Origin: Sphingopyxis sp.
Lineage (GTDB): Bacteria > Pseudomonadota > Alphaproteobacteria > Sphingomonadales > Sphingomonadaceae
Assembly: GCA_016463225.1 (NCBI GenBank)
Contig: JAEMRT010000002.1
Coordinates: 94,656-158,655, forward strand
Length of the DNA stretch: 64,000 nucleotides
Direction of reading: 5' to 3'
The translations under genes and the position numbers were made by a program. This document shows, one piece after another, positions 57,389 through 64,000 of the stretch; positions within the stretch are counted from its first letter, which is position 1; each line of letters starts with the position of its first letter. Under the pieces are notes generated by a model. It was not told where the DNA came from, did not search any database, and saw only the letters and a list, made by a program, of their open reading frames with translations.

Positions 57389-58039
57389 CTATTCCCTTAG
57401 TGCGCCGATGTCGGGCGCGCCGCGCGGGCCAACCCACCAAGCCGCGGCGAGCGAAAATGCGGTGCCGAGCAAGGTGCCGCCAACGATGTCGCTGGCCCAA
57501 TGCACGCCCAGCATGATGCGCGAGAAGGCGTTGAGGATGATGACCGACGCCGCGAGCGCGCAGGCCGCGGCACGCCACCGGCGCGGCGCCAGCCATGCGA
57601 GGAGGAGGTACACGACCGCAGCGCTCGTTGCATGCCCGCTGGGATAGGCAAAGCTCGTCTGGTGGTCGAGATGCGGCACCAGATCGGGACGCGGGCGCCC
57701 GAAGGACATTTTCAGCACGCTCGAGGCAAAATTGGCTAGCAACGACGCGCCGCCCAACGCCAACGCGCAGCGCGGCCCGCACCAATGCCAGACCAGCGCG
57801 CAGAGCAGGATGACGATCCCCCAGCGCGGCAGCCCGCCGCCGATCCAGCTGACGCCCTGCATAAACAGGATCCACCAGCGCGGCGCGGTGTCCACGGTCA
57901 TCACCAGCGCGGCACTGATTTGTCGGTCGAGGCCATCGACCAAGCCCGCCATCACGACGGCGCTGACGAGCACGAACAGCAAGAGCGAGGCGATCAGGGC
58001 GTTACGGATGATGGCGGTGCGGTTGGGAGCAGCTTTCAC
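57389..58039 (-). CDS. PAP2-family phosphatase
   Basis: About 216 residues from GTG 58039 (TTG 58075 is upstream in frame). Six membrane helices and the three PAP2 motifs are seen: KMSFGRPRPD, YPSGHATSA and SRIMLGVHWASDI. It dephosphorylates a lipid such as undecaprenyl pyrophosphate or phosphatidic acid, with the active site on the periplasmic side. In a polysaccharide-producing cell, carrier lipid recycling is plausible. Confidence 0.88.
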   Translation of the reverse strand: MKAAPNRTAIIRNALIASLLLFVLVSAVVMAGLVDGLDRQISAALVMTVDTAPRWWILFMQGVSWIGGGLPRWGIVILLCALVWHWCGPRCALALGGASLLANFASSVLKMSFGRPRPDLVPHLDHQTSFAYPSGHATSAAVVYLLLAWLAPRRWRAAACALAASVIILNAFSRIMLGVHWASDIVGGTLLGTAFSLAAAWWVGPRGAPDIGALRE

Positions 58040-58047
58040 GCGATCGT

Positions 58048-58761
58048 CTATGGCCAAAGCCCGCCCGCAGCGCAATCAACGGCGGCCAGCGGCGGCCGCG
58101 CGCGCGATCGGCGCCAAAGATCGACTTGCGCCGCAAAGCGCCGAAGCTGTTCGGTTCCGCCCTCGATATCGTTGTCGATCAGGCGCACTTTGTCCACCGA
58201 ACCATCCACCAGGAAACCGATATGCAGGACATGGCGCATCTTGACGCCCAGTTTCGCGGCGAAAGACGCCAGTACCGGCGATGTCGAATAGTCGCGCAGA
58301 TACTCTTGCAACGGGCTCTCGGCAAGGCGGTCGGCGCGATCGAAGATCACGACGGTAACGTCTTCAAGCCGAAGCTTCGCGGGCGCCGACGAATAGCTCG
58401 GATGGAACAAAATCTGGCCGCCCTCGATTTTCGCTGCCACCTGATTTGTCACCGTTCGCATCGCAAAACGGCCGACGTAAAAAAGCGAAAAAATGCCCCC
58501 GAAGGTTATCACTGCAAGCTGGAGCACCGTCACCAAACCGGGCTGCTTCGGCGCGCCTATCATGACCGGCGTGTAAATGAGGGACGAGTCCGCTGGCGAT
58601 GGCGTCGCGCTTGACAACACCGCCTCGCGGTGGACCGTCGGGGTATTGGCGCGTTTACCGGCATCGTAGATCAGGAAAAAGCACAGCGCCGCCACGGCGA
58701 CAAGCAGTAGGGCTTTAGCCGCGCTGCCCACCCGCGAAAAATGCAGGATCGTGGGATTCAT
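58048..58761 (-). CDS. membrane protein of unknown function with PH-like soluble part
   Basis: 237 residues from ATG 58761. Two membrane helices (about 16-34 and 75-100) are followed by about 130 soluble residues: GGQILFHPSYSSAPAKLRLED, then VVIFDRADRL and MRHVLHIGFLVDGSVDKVRL. This pattern of short strands loosely resembles a bacterial PH-like domain but I cannot assign it. It ends eight bases upstream of the PAP2 gene on the same strand, so the two may be co-transcribed. Confidence 0.6.
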   Translation of the reverse strand: MNPTILHFSRVGSAAKALLLVAVAALCFFLIYDAGKRANTPTVHREAVLSSATPSPADSSLIYTPVMIGAPKQPGLVTVLQLAVITFGGIFSLFYVGRFAMRTVTNQVAAKIEGGQILFHPSYSSAPAKLRLEDVTVVIFDRADRLAESPLQEYLRDYSTSPVLASFAAKLGVKMRHVLHIGFLVDGSVDKVRLIDNDIEGGTEQLRRFAAQVDLWRRSRARPPLAAVDCAAGGLWP

Positions 58762-58870
58762 TAGGGCAGCCTGATTTGCGTCATGGTTCGGCACGTTGCA
58801 AGGCGCGGGCGACGGACGCAAGGCGCGGCGGCGCACCGGTCCATCCATTTCCCGCCCATGATTTCGACTG

Positions 58871-60280
58871 CTAGATATGCAGCGGCCGCCCGAAGGCCGC
58901 CAGCACGCCCTCGTGCATCGTTTCGCTCAGCGTCGGATGCGGGAAGACGGTGCCGATGAAATCATCCTCGACCAGCTCGGCGGTCTTGCCGATCGTATAG
59001 CCCTGGATCAGTTCGGTAACCTCAGCGCCGATCATGTGCGCGCCGAGCAATTCGCCCGTCTTCGCGTCGAACACGGTCTTGGTGAAGCCTTCGGATTCGC
59101 CAAGCGCAATCGCCTTGCCGTTGCCGATGAAGGGGAAGGTGCCGGCCTTGACCTCGTAACCCAGCTCCTTCGCCTTCGCCTCCGTCAGCCCGACACTGGC
59201 GATCTGCGGGCGGCAATAGGTGCAGCCGGGGATGTTGCGGACGTCCATCGCGTGCGGGTGATTGCCCGCAATCGCCTCGACCGAAATCACCGATTCGTGC
59301 ATTGCCTTGTGCGCGAGCCAGGGCGGCGCGGTGACGTCGCCGATCGCCCACAGACCGGGGACATTGGTGCGGCACATCGCGTCGGTGTCGATATGGCCCC
59401 TGGTCGTCTTCACGCCGAGCGCCTCCAGCCCGATGTTCTCGGTGTTGGGGACGATGCCGATCGCGACGATCGCGTGGCTGAATTCGGCCGATTCGGTCTT
59501 GCCGTCCTTGGTCTTGATCTTCGCGGTGACGCCGTTCGCGGTCGCCTTCAGTTCCTCGACCCCAGCGCCGGTGAAGATCGTCATGCCCTGCTTCTTGAGC
59601 GCCTTTTCGAGGAAAGCCGACACGTCCGCATCTTCTACGGGGACGACGCGGTCGAGCATTTCAACAACGGTCACCTCGGCGCCCATGTCGCTGTAGAAGC
59701 TGGCAAATTCGATCCCGATCGCGCCCGATCCGATGACGAGCAGCTTCTTGGGCATTTCGGGCGGAACGAGCGCGTGGCGATAGGTCCAGATGCGTTTGCC
59801 GTCGGCGGGCGCGAACGGCAGGTCGCGGGCGCGGGCGCCGGTCGCGACGATGATATTCTTGGCAGTCAGGGTTTCCGTGCCCTTCTCGCCCTTCACTTCC
59901 AGCTTGCTCGGCGCCGTCAGCTTGCCCTCGCCCATATGGACGGTGATCTTGTGCTTCTTCATCAGGAAGGCGACGCCCTGGCTCAGCTGCTTCGCGACCC
60001 CGCGGCTGCGCTTCACGACCGCGTCGATGTCGGCGCTGATCTGCTGCGCGATCAGGCCATAATCGCCCGCATGCTGCATATAATGATAGATTTCGGCCGA
60101 ACGCAGCAGCGCCTTGGTCGGAATGCAACCCCAGTTGAGGCAGATGCCGCCGAGGTTCTCGCGCTCGACGATCGCGGTCTTCAGACCGAGCTGCGCCGCG
60201 CGGATCGCGGCGACATAGCCGCCGGGGCCCGAGCCGAGGACGATGAGGTCGTAGTTGGTGTCAGCCAAGATTTGCTCCAT
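58871..60280 (-). CDS. lpdA: dihydrolipoyl dehydrogenase (E3)
   Basis: A 469-residue flavoprotein: FAD loop VLGSGPGGYVAAIRAAQ, redox disulfide C47-x4-C52 in GGICLNWGCIPTK, NAD loop LLVIGSGAIGIEFA and the C-terminal HPTLSE with the catalytic His. It reoxidises dihydrolipoamide of the pyruvate dehydrogenase complex. The E2 gene lies upstream on the same strand, but a DUF559 gene with inverted repeats intervenes. One copy of the repeat begins six bases before the lpd ATG, so the ribosome site lies in or next to it. Confidence 0.96.
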   Translation of the reverse strand: MEQILADTNYDLIVLGSGPGGYVAAIRAAQLGLKTAIVERENLGGICLNWGCIPTKALLRSAEIYHYMQHAGDYGLIAQQISADIDAVVKRSRGVAKQLSQGVAFLMKKHKITVHMGEGKLTAPSKLEVKGEKGTETLTAKNIIVATGARARDLPFAPADGKRIWTYRHALVPPEMPKKLLVIGSGAIGIEFASFYSDMGAEVTVVEMLDRVVPVEDADVSAFLEKALKKQGMTIFTGAGVEELKATANGVTAKIKTKDGKTESAEFSHAIVAIGIVPNTENIGLEALGVKTTRGHIDTDAMCRTNVPGLWAIGDVTAPPWLAHKAMHESVISVEAIAGNHPHAMDVRNIPGCTYCRPQIASVGLTEAKAKELGYEVKAGTFPFIGNGKAIALGESEGFTKTVFDAKTGELLGAHMIGAEVTELIQGYTIGKTAELVEDDFIGTVFPHPTLSETMHEGVLAAFGRPLHI

Positions 60281-60689
60281 CTTTAGTCCCCTCTCCCTTC
60301 AAGGGAGAGGGAGGGGCCCATTGCGCAGCAATGGGAGGGTGAGGGTCCGAGAGCGCGGCAAGAATTGCCGTCAACACACCGGACAGATTTCCAGTCACGT
60401 CATTGTTCCAGAAGCGGAGTACACGATAGCTCTTGTCGTTCAGAAAGGCATCTCGGGCCGCGTCGCGTGCCGAGTCCGCATGCTGCGATCCATCCACCTC
60501 AACGACCAAGCGCCGTTCTTGGCAGACGAAATCGGCAATGAATGGACCGATCGGCTGCTGCTTACGAAATTTGAAGCCGCCCAAACGGCGGTCGCGAAGG
60601 GCGCCCCATAGCTTCTTTTCCTGATCAGTGAGTGTGCGTCGGAGCGCCTTGGCGCGTTGCAGCGTCTGCTGCGAATAGCCCGCGCTCAC
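60261..60689 (-). CDS. DUF559 domain-containing protein (Vsr-like endonuclease fold)
   Basis: 142 residues from GTG 60689. The DUF559 core reads AKALRRTLTDQEKKLWGALR, FRKQQPIGPFIADFVC, LVVEVDGSQH and YRVLRFWNND. This has the E/D-rich arrangement of the Vsr/restriction-like nuclease fold (FIADF...VEVDG). No activity is proven for the family. The start lies in the upstream inverted repeat. The last 35 residues are read through the other repeat copy, and the stop lies 20 bases inside lpd. The gene splits the lpd-pdhC pair and looks inserted. Confidence 0.85.
   Translation of the reverse strand: MSAGYSQQTLQRAKALRRTLTDQEKKLWGALRDRRLGGFKFRKQQPIGPFIADFVCQERRLVVEVDGSQHADSARDAARDAFLNDKSYRVLRFWNNDVTGNLSGVLTAILAALSDPHPPIAAQWAPPSPLKGEGTKDGANLG
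60286..60347 (-). repeat. inverted-repeat copy next to lpd
   Basis: This copy contains an outer hairpin CCCTCTCCCTTCAAGGGAG... and an inner hairpin with the stem CCCATTGC against GCAATGGG. It is the inverse of 60688-60753. The inner stems differ in sequence but both pair. It lies in the lpd leader and within the DUF559 frame. Confidence 0.9.
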
Positions 60690-60753
60690 ACCCTCACCCT
60701 CCCACGCGCTGACGCGCGCGGGCCCCTCCCTCTCCCTTGAAGGGAGAGGGGTA
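60688..60753 (+). repeat. inverted-repeat copy upstream of the DUF559 gene
   Basis: Inverse of 60286-60347. The outer 30 or so bases and the inner TGAGGGTGGGAG-type flank match, while the inner stem reads CACGCGCTGACGCGCG and still pairs with itself. It lies just downstream of pdhC on the minus strand and includes the GTG start of the DUF559 gene. Confidence 0.9.
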
Positions 60754-60755
60754 CA

Positions 60756-62060
60756 TCACGCCACCAGCCCCAGCGGGTTCTCCACCAATTCCTTGAACGT
60801 CTTCATCAACAACGCGCCGTCCGCCCCATCAATCGCGCGGTGGTCGAAGCTGCCGGTCGCCGACATCACTGTCGCAATCGCGAGCGCGTCGTCGACCACA
60901 TACGGCCGCTTCTCGCCCGCGCCGATCGCCATGATCATCGCCTGCGGCGGGTTGATCACCGCGGTGAATTGCTTGATCCCCATCATGCCCATGTTCGAGA
61001 TGCTGGCGGTACCGCCCTGATATTCGCTGGGCTGGAGCTTGCCTTCCTTCGCCTTCGCCGCGAGCTCGGCCATTTCGGTCGAGATTTTCGACATCGACTT
61101 GCCGCCCGCGTCGGTGATGATCGGGGTGATCAGCCCGCCGGGGATGCTGACCGCGACCGAGATGTCGGCGCGGCTGTACTGGCGCATCACATCGCCGCCG
61201 AAGCTGACGTTGCACGCCGGGACGCGTTCGAGCGCGACCGCGAGCGCCTTGATCAGCATGTCGTTGACGCTGAGCTTGACCCCGCGGCTTTCGAGGCTGG
61301 CGTTGAGCTCGCCGCGCAGCTTGAGCAGCGCGTCGAGGCGGATGTCGACGGTCAGGTAGATATGCGGCGATTGCTGCATCGATTCGGTCAGGCGACGCGC
61401 AATCGTCTTGCGCATACCGCTGAGCTTCGTGTCTTCGTGCGGAATGCCGAAATCGGGGATTGGGCCAGCGGCGGCGGGAGCAGCAATAGGTGCCGCGGCG
61501 GCGGCGGCAGGAGCGGCTGTGCTCTGGGCGGGTGCGGACGCAGCGGCACCTGCCGGGGCGCCGTCAAGGTCGTCCTTGACGATGCGGCCGCCGGGGCCGG
61601 TGCCGGTGATCGTCGACAGATCGATGCCCCGCTCGGCGGCGAGACGCTTGGCGAGCGGGCTGGCCTTGATACGGTCGCCCGAAGCAGCGGGAGCGGCGGC
61701 CGGGGTAGGCGTCGGCGCCGCAGCGGGCGTGGGGGCTGGCGCGGGAGCGGGCGCTTCGGCCTTCGGCTCAGCCGTGGCAGGGGTAGGCGCAGGAGCCACC
61801 TTAGCGCCCGCATCCTCGCCCTCACCCGTAATCACCGCAATCACGGTGCCGACCTTCACCCCATCGGTGCCCTCGGCGACCAGAATCTGGCTCACCACAC
61901 CCTCATCGATCGCTTCGAATTCCATCGTCGCCTTGTCGGTCTCGATCTCGGCCAAGAGGTCGCCCGATTTGACGGTGTCACCTTCCTTGACCAGCCATTT
62001 GGCCAGCGTGCCTTCCTCCATCGTCGGCGAGAGGGCGGGCATTTTCAGTTCGATTGGCAT
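60756..62060 (-). CDS. pdhC: pyruvate dehydrogenase complex dihydrolipoamide acetyltransferase (E2)
   Basis: A 434-residue E2. The lipoyl domain (about 1-80) has Lys43 in [10 protein letters not shown] long Ala/Pro linker (about 83-130) precedes the E3/E1-binding domain ([17 protein letters not shown]). The catalytic domain ends with [12 protein letters not shown], holding the active His. It transfers acetyl from lipoamide to CoA. A single lipoyl domain is normal for alphaproteobacteria. It is divergent from the universal stress protein gene across 161 bases. Confidence 0.95.
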   Translation of the reverse strand: MPIELKMPALSPTMEEGTLAKWLVKEGDTVKSGDLLAEIETDKATMEFEAIDEGVVSQILVAEGTDGVKVGTVIAVITGEGEDAGAKVAPAPTPATAEPKAEAPAPAPAPTPAAAPTPTPAAAPAASGDRIKASPLAKRLAAERGIDLSTITGTGPGGRIVKDDLDGAPAGAAASAPAQSTAAPAAAAAAPIAAPAAAGPIPDFGIPHEDTKLSGMRKTIARRLTESMQQSPHIYLTVDIRLDALLKLRGELNASLESRGVKLSVNDMLIKALAVALERVPACNVSFGGDVMRQYSRADISVAVSIPGGLITPIITDAGGKSMSKISTEMAELAAKAKEGKLQPSEYQGGTASISNMGMMGIKQFTAVINPPQAMIMAIGAGEKRPYVVDDALAIATVMSATGSFDHRAIDGADGALLMKTFKELVENPLGLVA

Positions 62061-62221
62061 GGTTCGGCATGTTCCCTGTCAGTCTTGCAGGCATTGCCTG
62101 CCGCTACGGCTTGTTCCTCGCCTTAAGCATTGTGGCGGTCAAGGTCCAGCGGGGCAAACTTGCCTTTCATACGAATGTGACGCACTCTCCACTCGCAAAA
62201 AGCATAACGGGGGTCGGGGCG

Positions 62222-62677
62222 ATGCGGACATATCTGGTGGTGATCGACGACAGTCCCGAGGCGTCGCTGGCGCTGCGCTTTGCGGCGCGGCGCGCGGCGC
62301 GGACCGGCGGCGGGGTCGCGGTGCTGGCGATCGTGACGCCGCAGGACTTTGTCGCCTTTGGCAGCGTGCAAGCAACGATCGAGGCCGAAGCGCGCGAACA
62401 TGCCGAGGAACTGGTCGCCGCCGCTGCCGATGCCGTGGTGCAGGAAGCGGGGGTAACGCCGCAGATCATGGTGAAGTCGGGTAAGCCCGCCGATGTGGTG
62501 CGCGAAGTGATCAACGCCAGCGACGAGATTGCGGCGCTGGTGCTGGCGACCGCGGCGAACGGTGCGCCGGGGCCGCTGGTCGCGCATTTCACCGGACAGG
62601 ATGCCGGAACGCTGCCCTGTCCGGTGATGATCGTGCCGGGCGGGATCGACCTCGCGCGGCTCGATGCGCTGAGTTAG
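62222..62677 (+). CDS. universal stress protein family (UspA)
   Basis: About 151 residues from ATG 62222 with a GGGGTCGGGG run upstream. RTYLVVIDDSPEASLALRFAARRA is the N-terminal Usp strand-helix, and DEIAALVLATAANG and LPCPVMIVPGG are the C-terminal strands. The canonical ATP motif G-x2-G-x9-G is not clear. Open frame continues to 62054 without similarity. Function under stress is presumed. Its stop overlaps the stop of the convergent membrane protein gene. Confidence 0.85.
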   Translation: MRTYLVVIDDSPEASLALRFAARRAARTGGGVAVLAIVTPQDFVAFGSVQATIEAEAREHAEELVAAAADAVVQEAGVTPQIMVKSGKPADVVREVINASDEIAALVLATAANGAPGPLVAHFTGQDAGTLPCPVMIVPGGIDLARLDALS

Positions 62678-63066
62678 ACGGTGATCGTGCGCGGCAAAGC
62701 CGCCGCGCCCCTGGCTTCGTAGATCGCGAAGACCAGCACGCCGACTGCCTGGACGGCGACGACCGCGATGCCGAGCGCGGTCATCTGACCCACAAACATG
62801 GCCAGCACCGCAAAGCTGGCGATCACCCAGCCGAGGTTGCCCACCGCGATCAGGTTCGCCAGCCCCTTGTTCGGTACCTTCTGGTTGGCGACGAACAGCA
62901 TCAGCACCGCCGACGGCAGCCCGATCCAGCCTGCGACGGTCACCACTTCGGAGGGGAGGCCGAGCAGGGTGGCGACCGTCGCAGTCGCAAAGACGCAAAA
63001 GACGAACAATCCGGTGCAGGTGATGGCATCGATGATCAGCGTGTTCTTGAGAGTGAAGAGGGACAT
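62674..63066 (-). CDS. four-helix membrane protein of unknown function
   Basis: 130 residues from ATG 63066 with AAAGGAGAA upstream. Four hydrophobic helices fill nearly the whole length (starting IIDAITCTGLFVFCVFATA). Similar small proteins in sphingomonads are divergently paired with MmyB-type regulators, as here. It is probably the regulator's target. Function unknown. Confidence 0.75.
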   Translation of the reverse strand: MSLFTLKNTLIIDAITCTGLFVFCVFATATVATLLGLPSEVVTVAGWIGLPSAVLMLFVANQKVPNKGLANLIAVGNLGWVIASFAVLAMFVGQMTALGIAVVAVQAVGVLVFAIYEARGAAALPRTITV

Positions 63067-63121
63067 TGGGGTTCTCCTTTCGATTGCCCGCCCCATCTGC
63101 CGCCGAAAATGCGGTCAGTCG

Positions 63122-63138
63122 ATTACGCGTGAGGTAAT
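63122..63138. promoter_or_regulatory. inverted repeat, candidate operator of the MmyB-type regulator
   Basis: ATTAC (63122-63126) and GTAAT (63134-63138) form an inverted repeat with seven bases between, in the region shared by the divergent membrane protein and MmyB-type genes. Position suggests autoregulation and control of the neighbour. Confidence 0.5.
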
Positions 63139-63186
63139 GGAAAAGCAGAAAGCCGGGGTATAGCTCCGTGCGCAAAGGAGACGATC

Positions 63187-63981
63187 ATGCAACCCGCACC
63201 GCTCGGCACCCAACTCCGCGAATGGCGCAGCCGCCGCCGGATGAGCCAGATGGACCTCGCGCTCGACACCGAGATTTCGACCCGGCATTTGAGCTTTATC
63301 GAGACCGGGCGATCAAAGCCGAGCGCGCAGATGCTTGGGCGCATCGCCGACCGGCTCGAAGTCCCGCACCGCGCGCGCAACGCGCTGCTGCTCGCCGCCG
63401 GTTACGCCCCCGACTATCAGGAACGCCCGCTCGACAGCCCCGAAATGGCCGGCGTCCGCGCGATCGTCGAGCATGTGCTGAAGGGACATGAGCCCTATCC
63501 GGCGCTGGCGGTCGACCGGCACTGGAACATGATCGCTGCGAACGAGGCGATTGCGATCCTGATCGCACAGGTGTCCCCTTCCCTGCTGGCGCCGCCGGTC
63601 AATGTGCTGCGCATCGCGCTGCATCCCGAAGGGCTGGCGTCGCAGATAGTCAACTATGGCGAATGGCGCGCGCATATATTGGAGCGGATGGACGTCCAGA
63701 TCGCGGCGAGCGCCGATGCGGGATTGATCGCATTGCGCGACGAACTGGCGAGCTATGCTGTGAAGAGCGACGACCACAGCGCCGAGCATCGCGACAGCCA
63801 CGCCAGCAGCATCGCGGTGCCGCTGATCCTCGATACCGATGCGGGGCGGATTTCGTTCGTGTCGACGGTGACGATTTTCGGAACGCCGGTCGATATCACG
63901 CTGTCGGAGCTGGCGATCGAGGCGTTTTTTCCGGCGGATGCGGAAAGTGCGGCGTTGCTGCAGAAATTGGCGGGAAAGTAA
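63187..63981 (+). CDS. MmyB-like helix-turn-helix transcriptional regulator
   Basis: A 264-residue protein. The Xre-type HTH is at the N-terminus (LREWRSRRRMSQMDLALDTE, then STRHLSFIETGRSKPSAQML). The MmyB-type ligand-binding domain follows from about residue 100 (YPALAVDRHWNMIAANEAIA, then NVLRIALHPEGLA). These proteins bind a small hydrophobic molecule, often a fatty acid. The ATG at 63187 has AAAGGAGA upstream. It is divergent from the four-helix protein gene. Confidence 0.9.
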   Translation: MQPAPLGTQLREWRSRRRMSQMDLALDTEISTRHLSFIETGRSKPSAQMLGRIADRLEVPHRARNALLLAAGYAPDYQERPLDSPEMAGVRAIVEHVLKGHEPYPALAVDRHWNMIAANEAIAILIAQVSPSLLAPPVNVLRIALHPEGLASQIVNYGEWRAHILERMDVQIAASADAGLIALRDELASYAVKSDDHSAEHRDSHASSIAVPLILDTDAGRISFVSTVTIFGTPVDITLSELAIEAFFPADAESAALLQKLAGK

Positions 63982-64000
63982 TCTCCCCTCCCTGCAAGGG

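Noticed and set aside
58877..60286. Open frame of 469 codons on the plus strand
   Set aside because: Exact antisense of lpd, of equal length, without motifs.

Overview
This 64 kb window is a high-GC chromosomal segment of an alphaproteobacterium, almost certainly a member of the Sphingomonadales (Sphingopyxis or a close relative). The grounds are the codon use, the gene orders hslV-hslU-rodZ and cpoB-tilS-ftsH, a Cdc48-type AAA ATPase, the style of the acyl-CoA gene cluster and several short hairpin repeats that I associate with sphingomonad genomes. I see no phage genes, transposase genes or CRISPR array. The genus is inference; no rRNA is present.

Region 1 (about 1-23 kb) is a surface-polysaccharide locus. 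It opens with the tail of a KdsC-like HAD phosphatase. A tightly coupled run follows: short-chain dehydrogenase, aldehyde dehydrogenase, CMP-sugar-acid cytidylyltransferase, fused transketolase, two methyltransferase-like proteins, a glycosyltransferase and a Wzx-type flippase. Next come an AT-rich methyltransferase, a capsule-synthesis-like protein with a cysteine cluster, a Wzy/O-antigen ligase-type membrane protein, two more GT4 glycosyltransferases and, on the opposite strand, a polyprenyl-phosphate sugar transferase. Precursor genes follow: gmd and an rmd-like reductase (GDP-6-deoxyhexose), wecB/wecC-type genes (UDP-ManNAcA) and a mannose-6-phosphate isomerase. A Ser/Thr-type phosphatase sits among them. 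Together they can make activated sugars, assemble a repeat on a lipid carrier, flip it and polymerise it. The transketolase, aldehyde dehydrogenase and cytidylyltransferase together point to an unusual sugar acid whose identity I cannot fix.

Region 2 (23-38 kb) is mostly housekeeping: HslVU protease, RodZ, CpoB, TilS, FtsH, RpoZ, a phospholipase D/cardiolipin synthase, a PmtA-like methyltransferase, an MFS transporter, the Cdc48-like ATPase and a LysR regulator. Two small secreted proteins and a DUF3800 protein lie between ftsH and rpoZ.

Region 3 (38.9-43.5 kb) is a patchwork. It has a degenerate copy of the tRNA-Thr gene with its promoter, fused to a decayed LysR 3' end, then a methyltransferase gene, then the intact tRNA-Thr(GGT). 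After these come a 46-residue protein, a DUF1905 protein, a cyclophilin-type isomerase, tRNA-Ser(GGA) and a hydrolase/flavin-reductase fusion.

Region 4 (43.5-53.8 kb) is an acyl-CoA catabolism cluster: nitronate-monooxygenase-like protein, two acyl-CoA dehydrogenase pairs (one with a drastically shortened partner), SDR, thiolase, an alpha-methylacyl-CoA-racemase-type enzyme, enoyl-CoA hydratase and a tyrosine-phosphatase-like protein. A perfect 16-bp palindrome sits in the divergent promoter region at its head.

Region 5 (53.8-64 kb) holds an amidohydrolase, a sulfotransferase-like/aminotransferase pair, membrane proteins, a PAP2 phosphatase and the lpd and pdhC genes of pyruvate dehydrogenase. 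These two are split by a DUF559 gene bracketed by long inverted repeats with compensating stem differences. A universal stress protein, a four-helix membrane protein and a MmyB-type regulator close the window.
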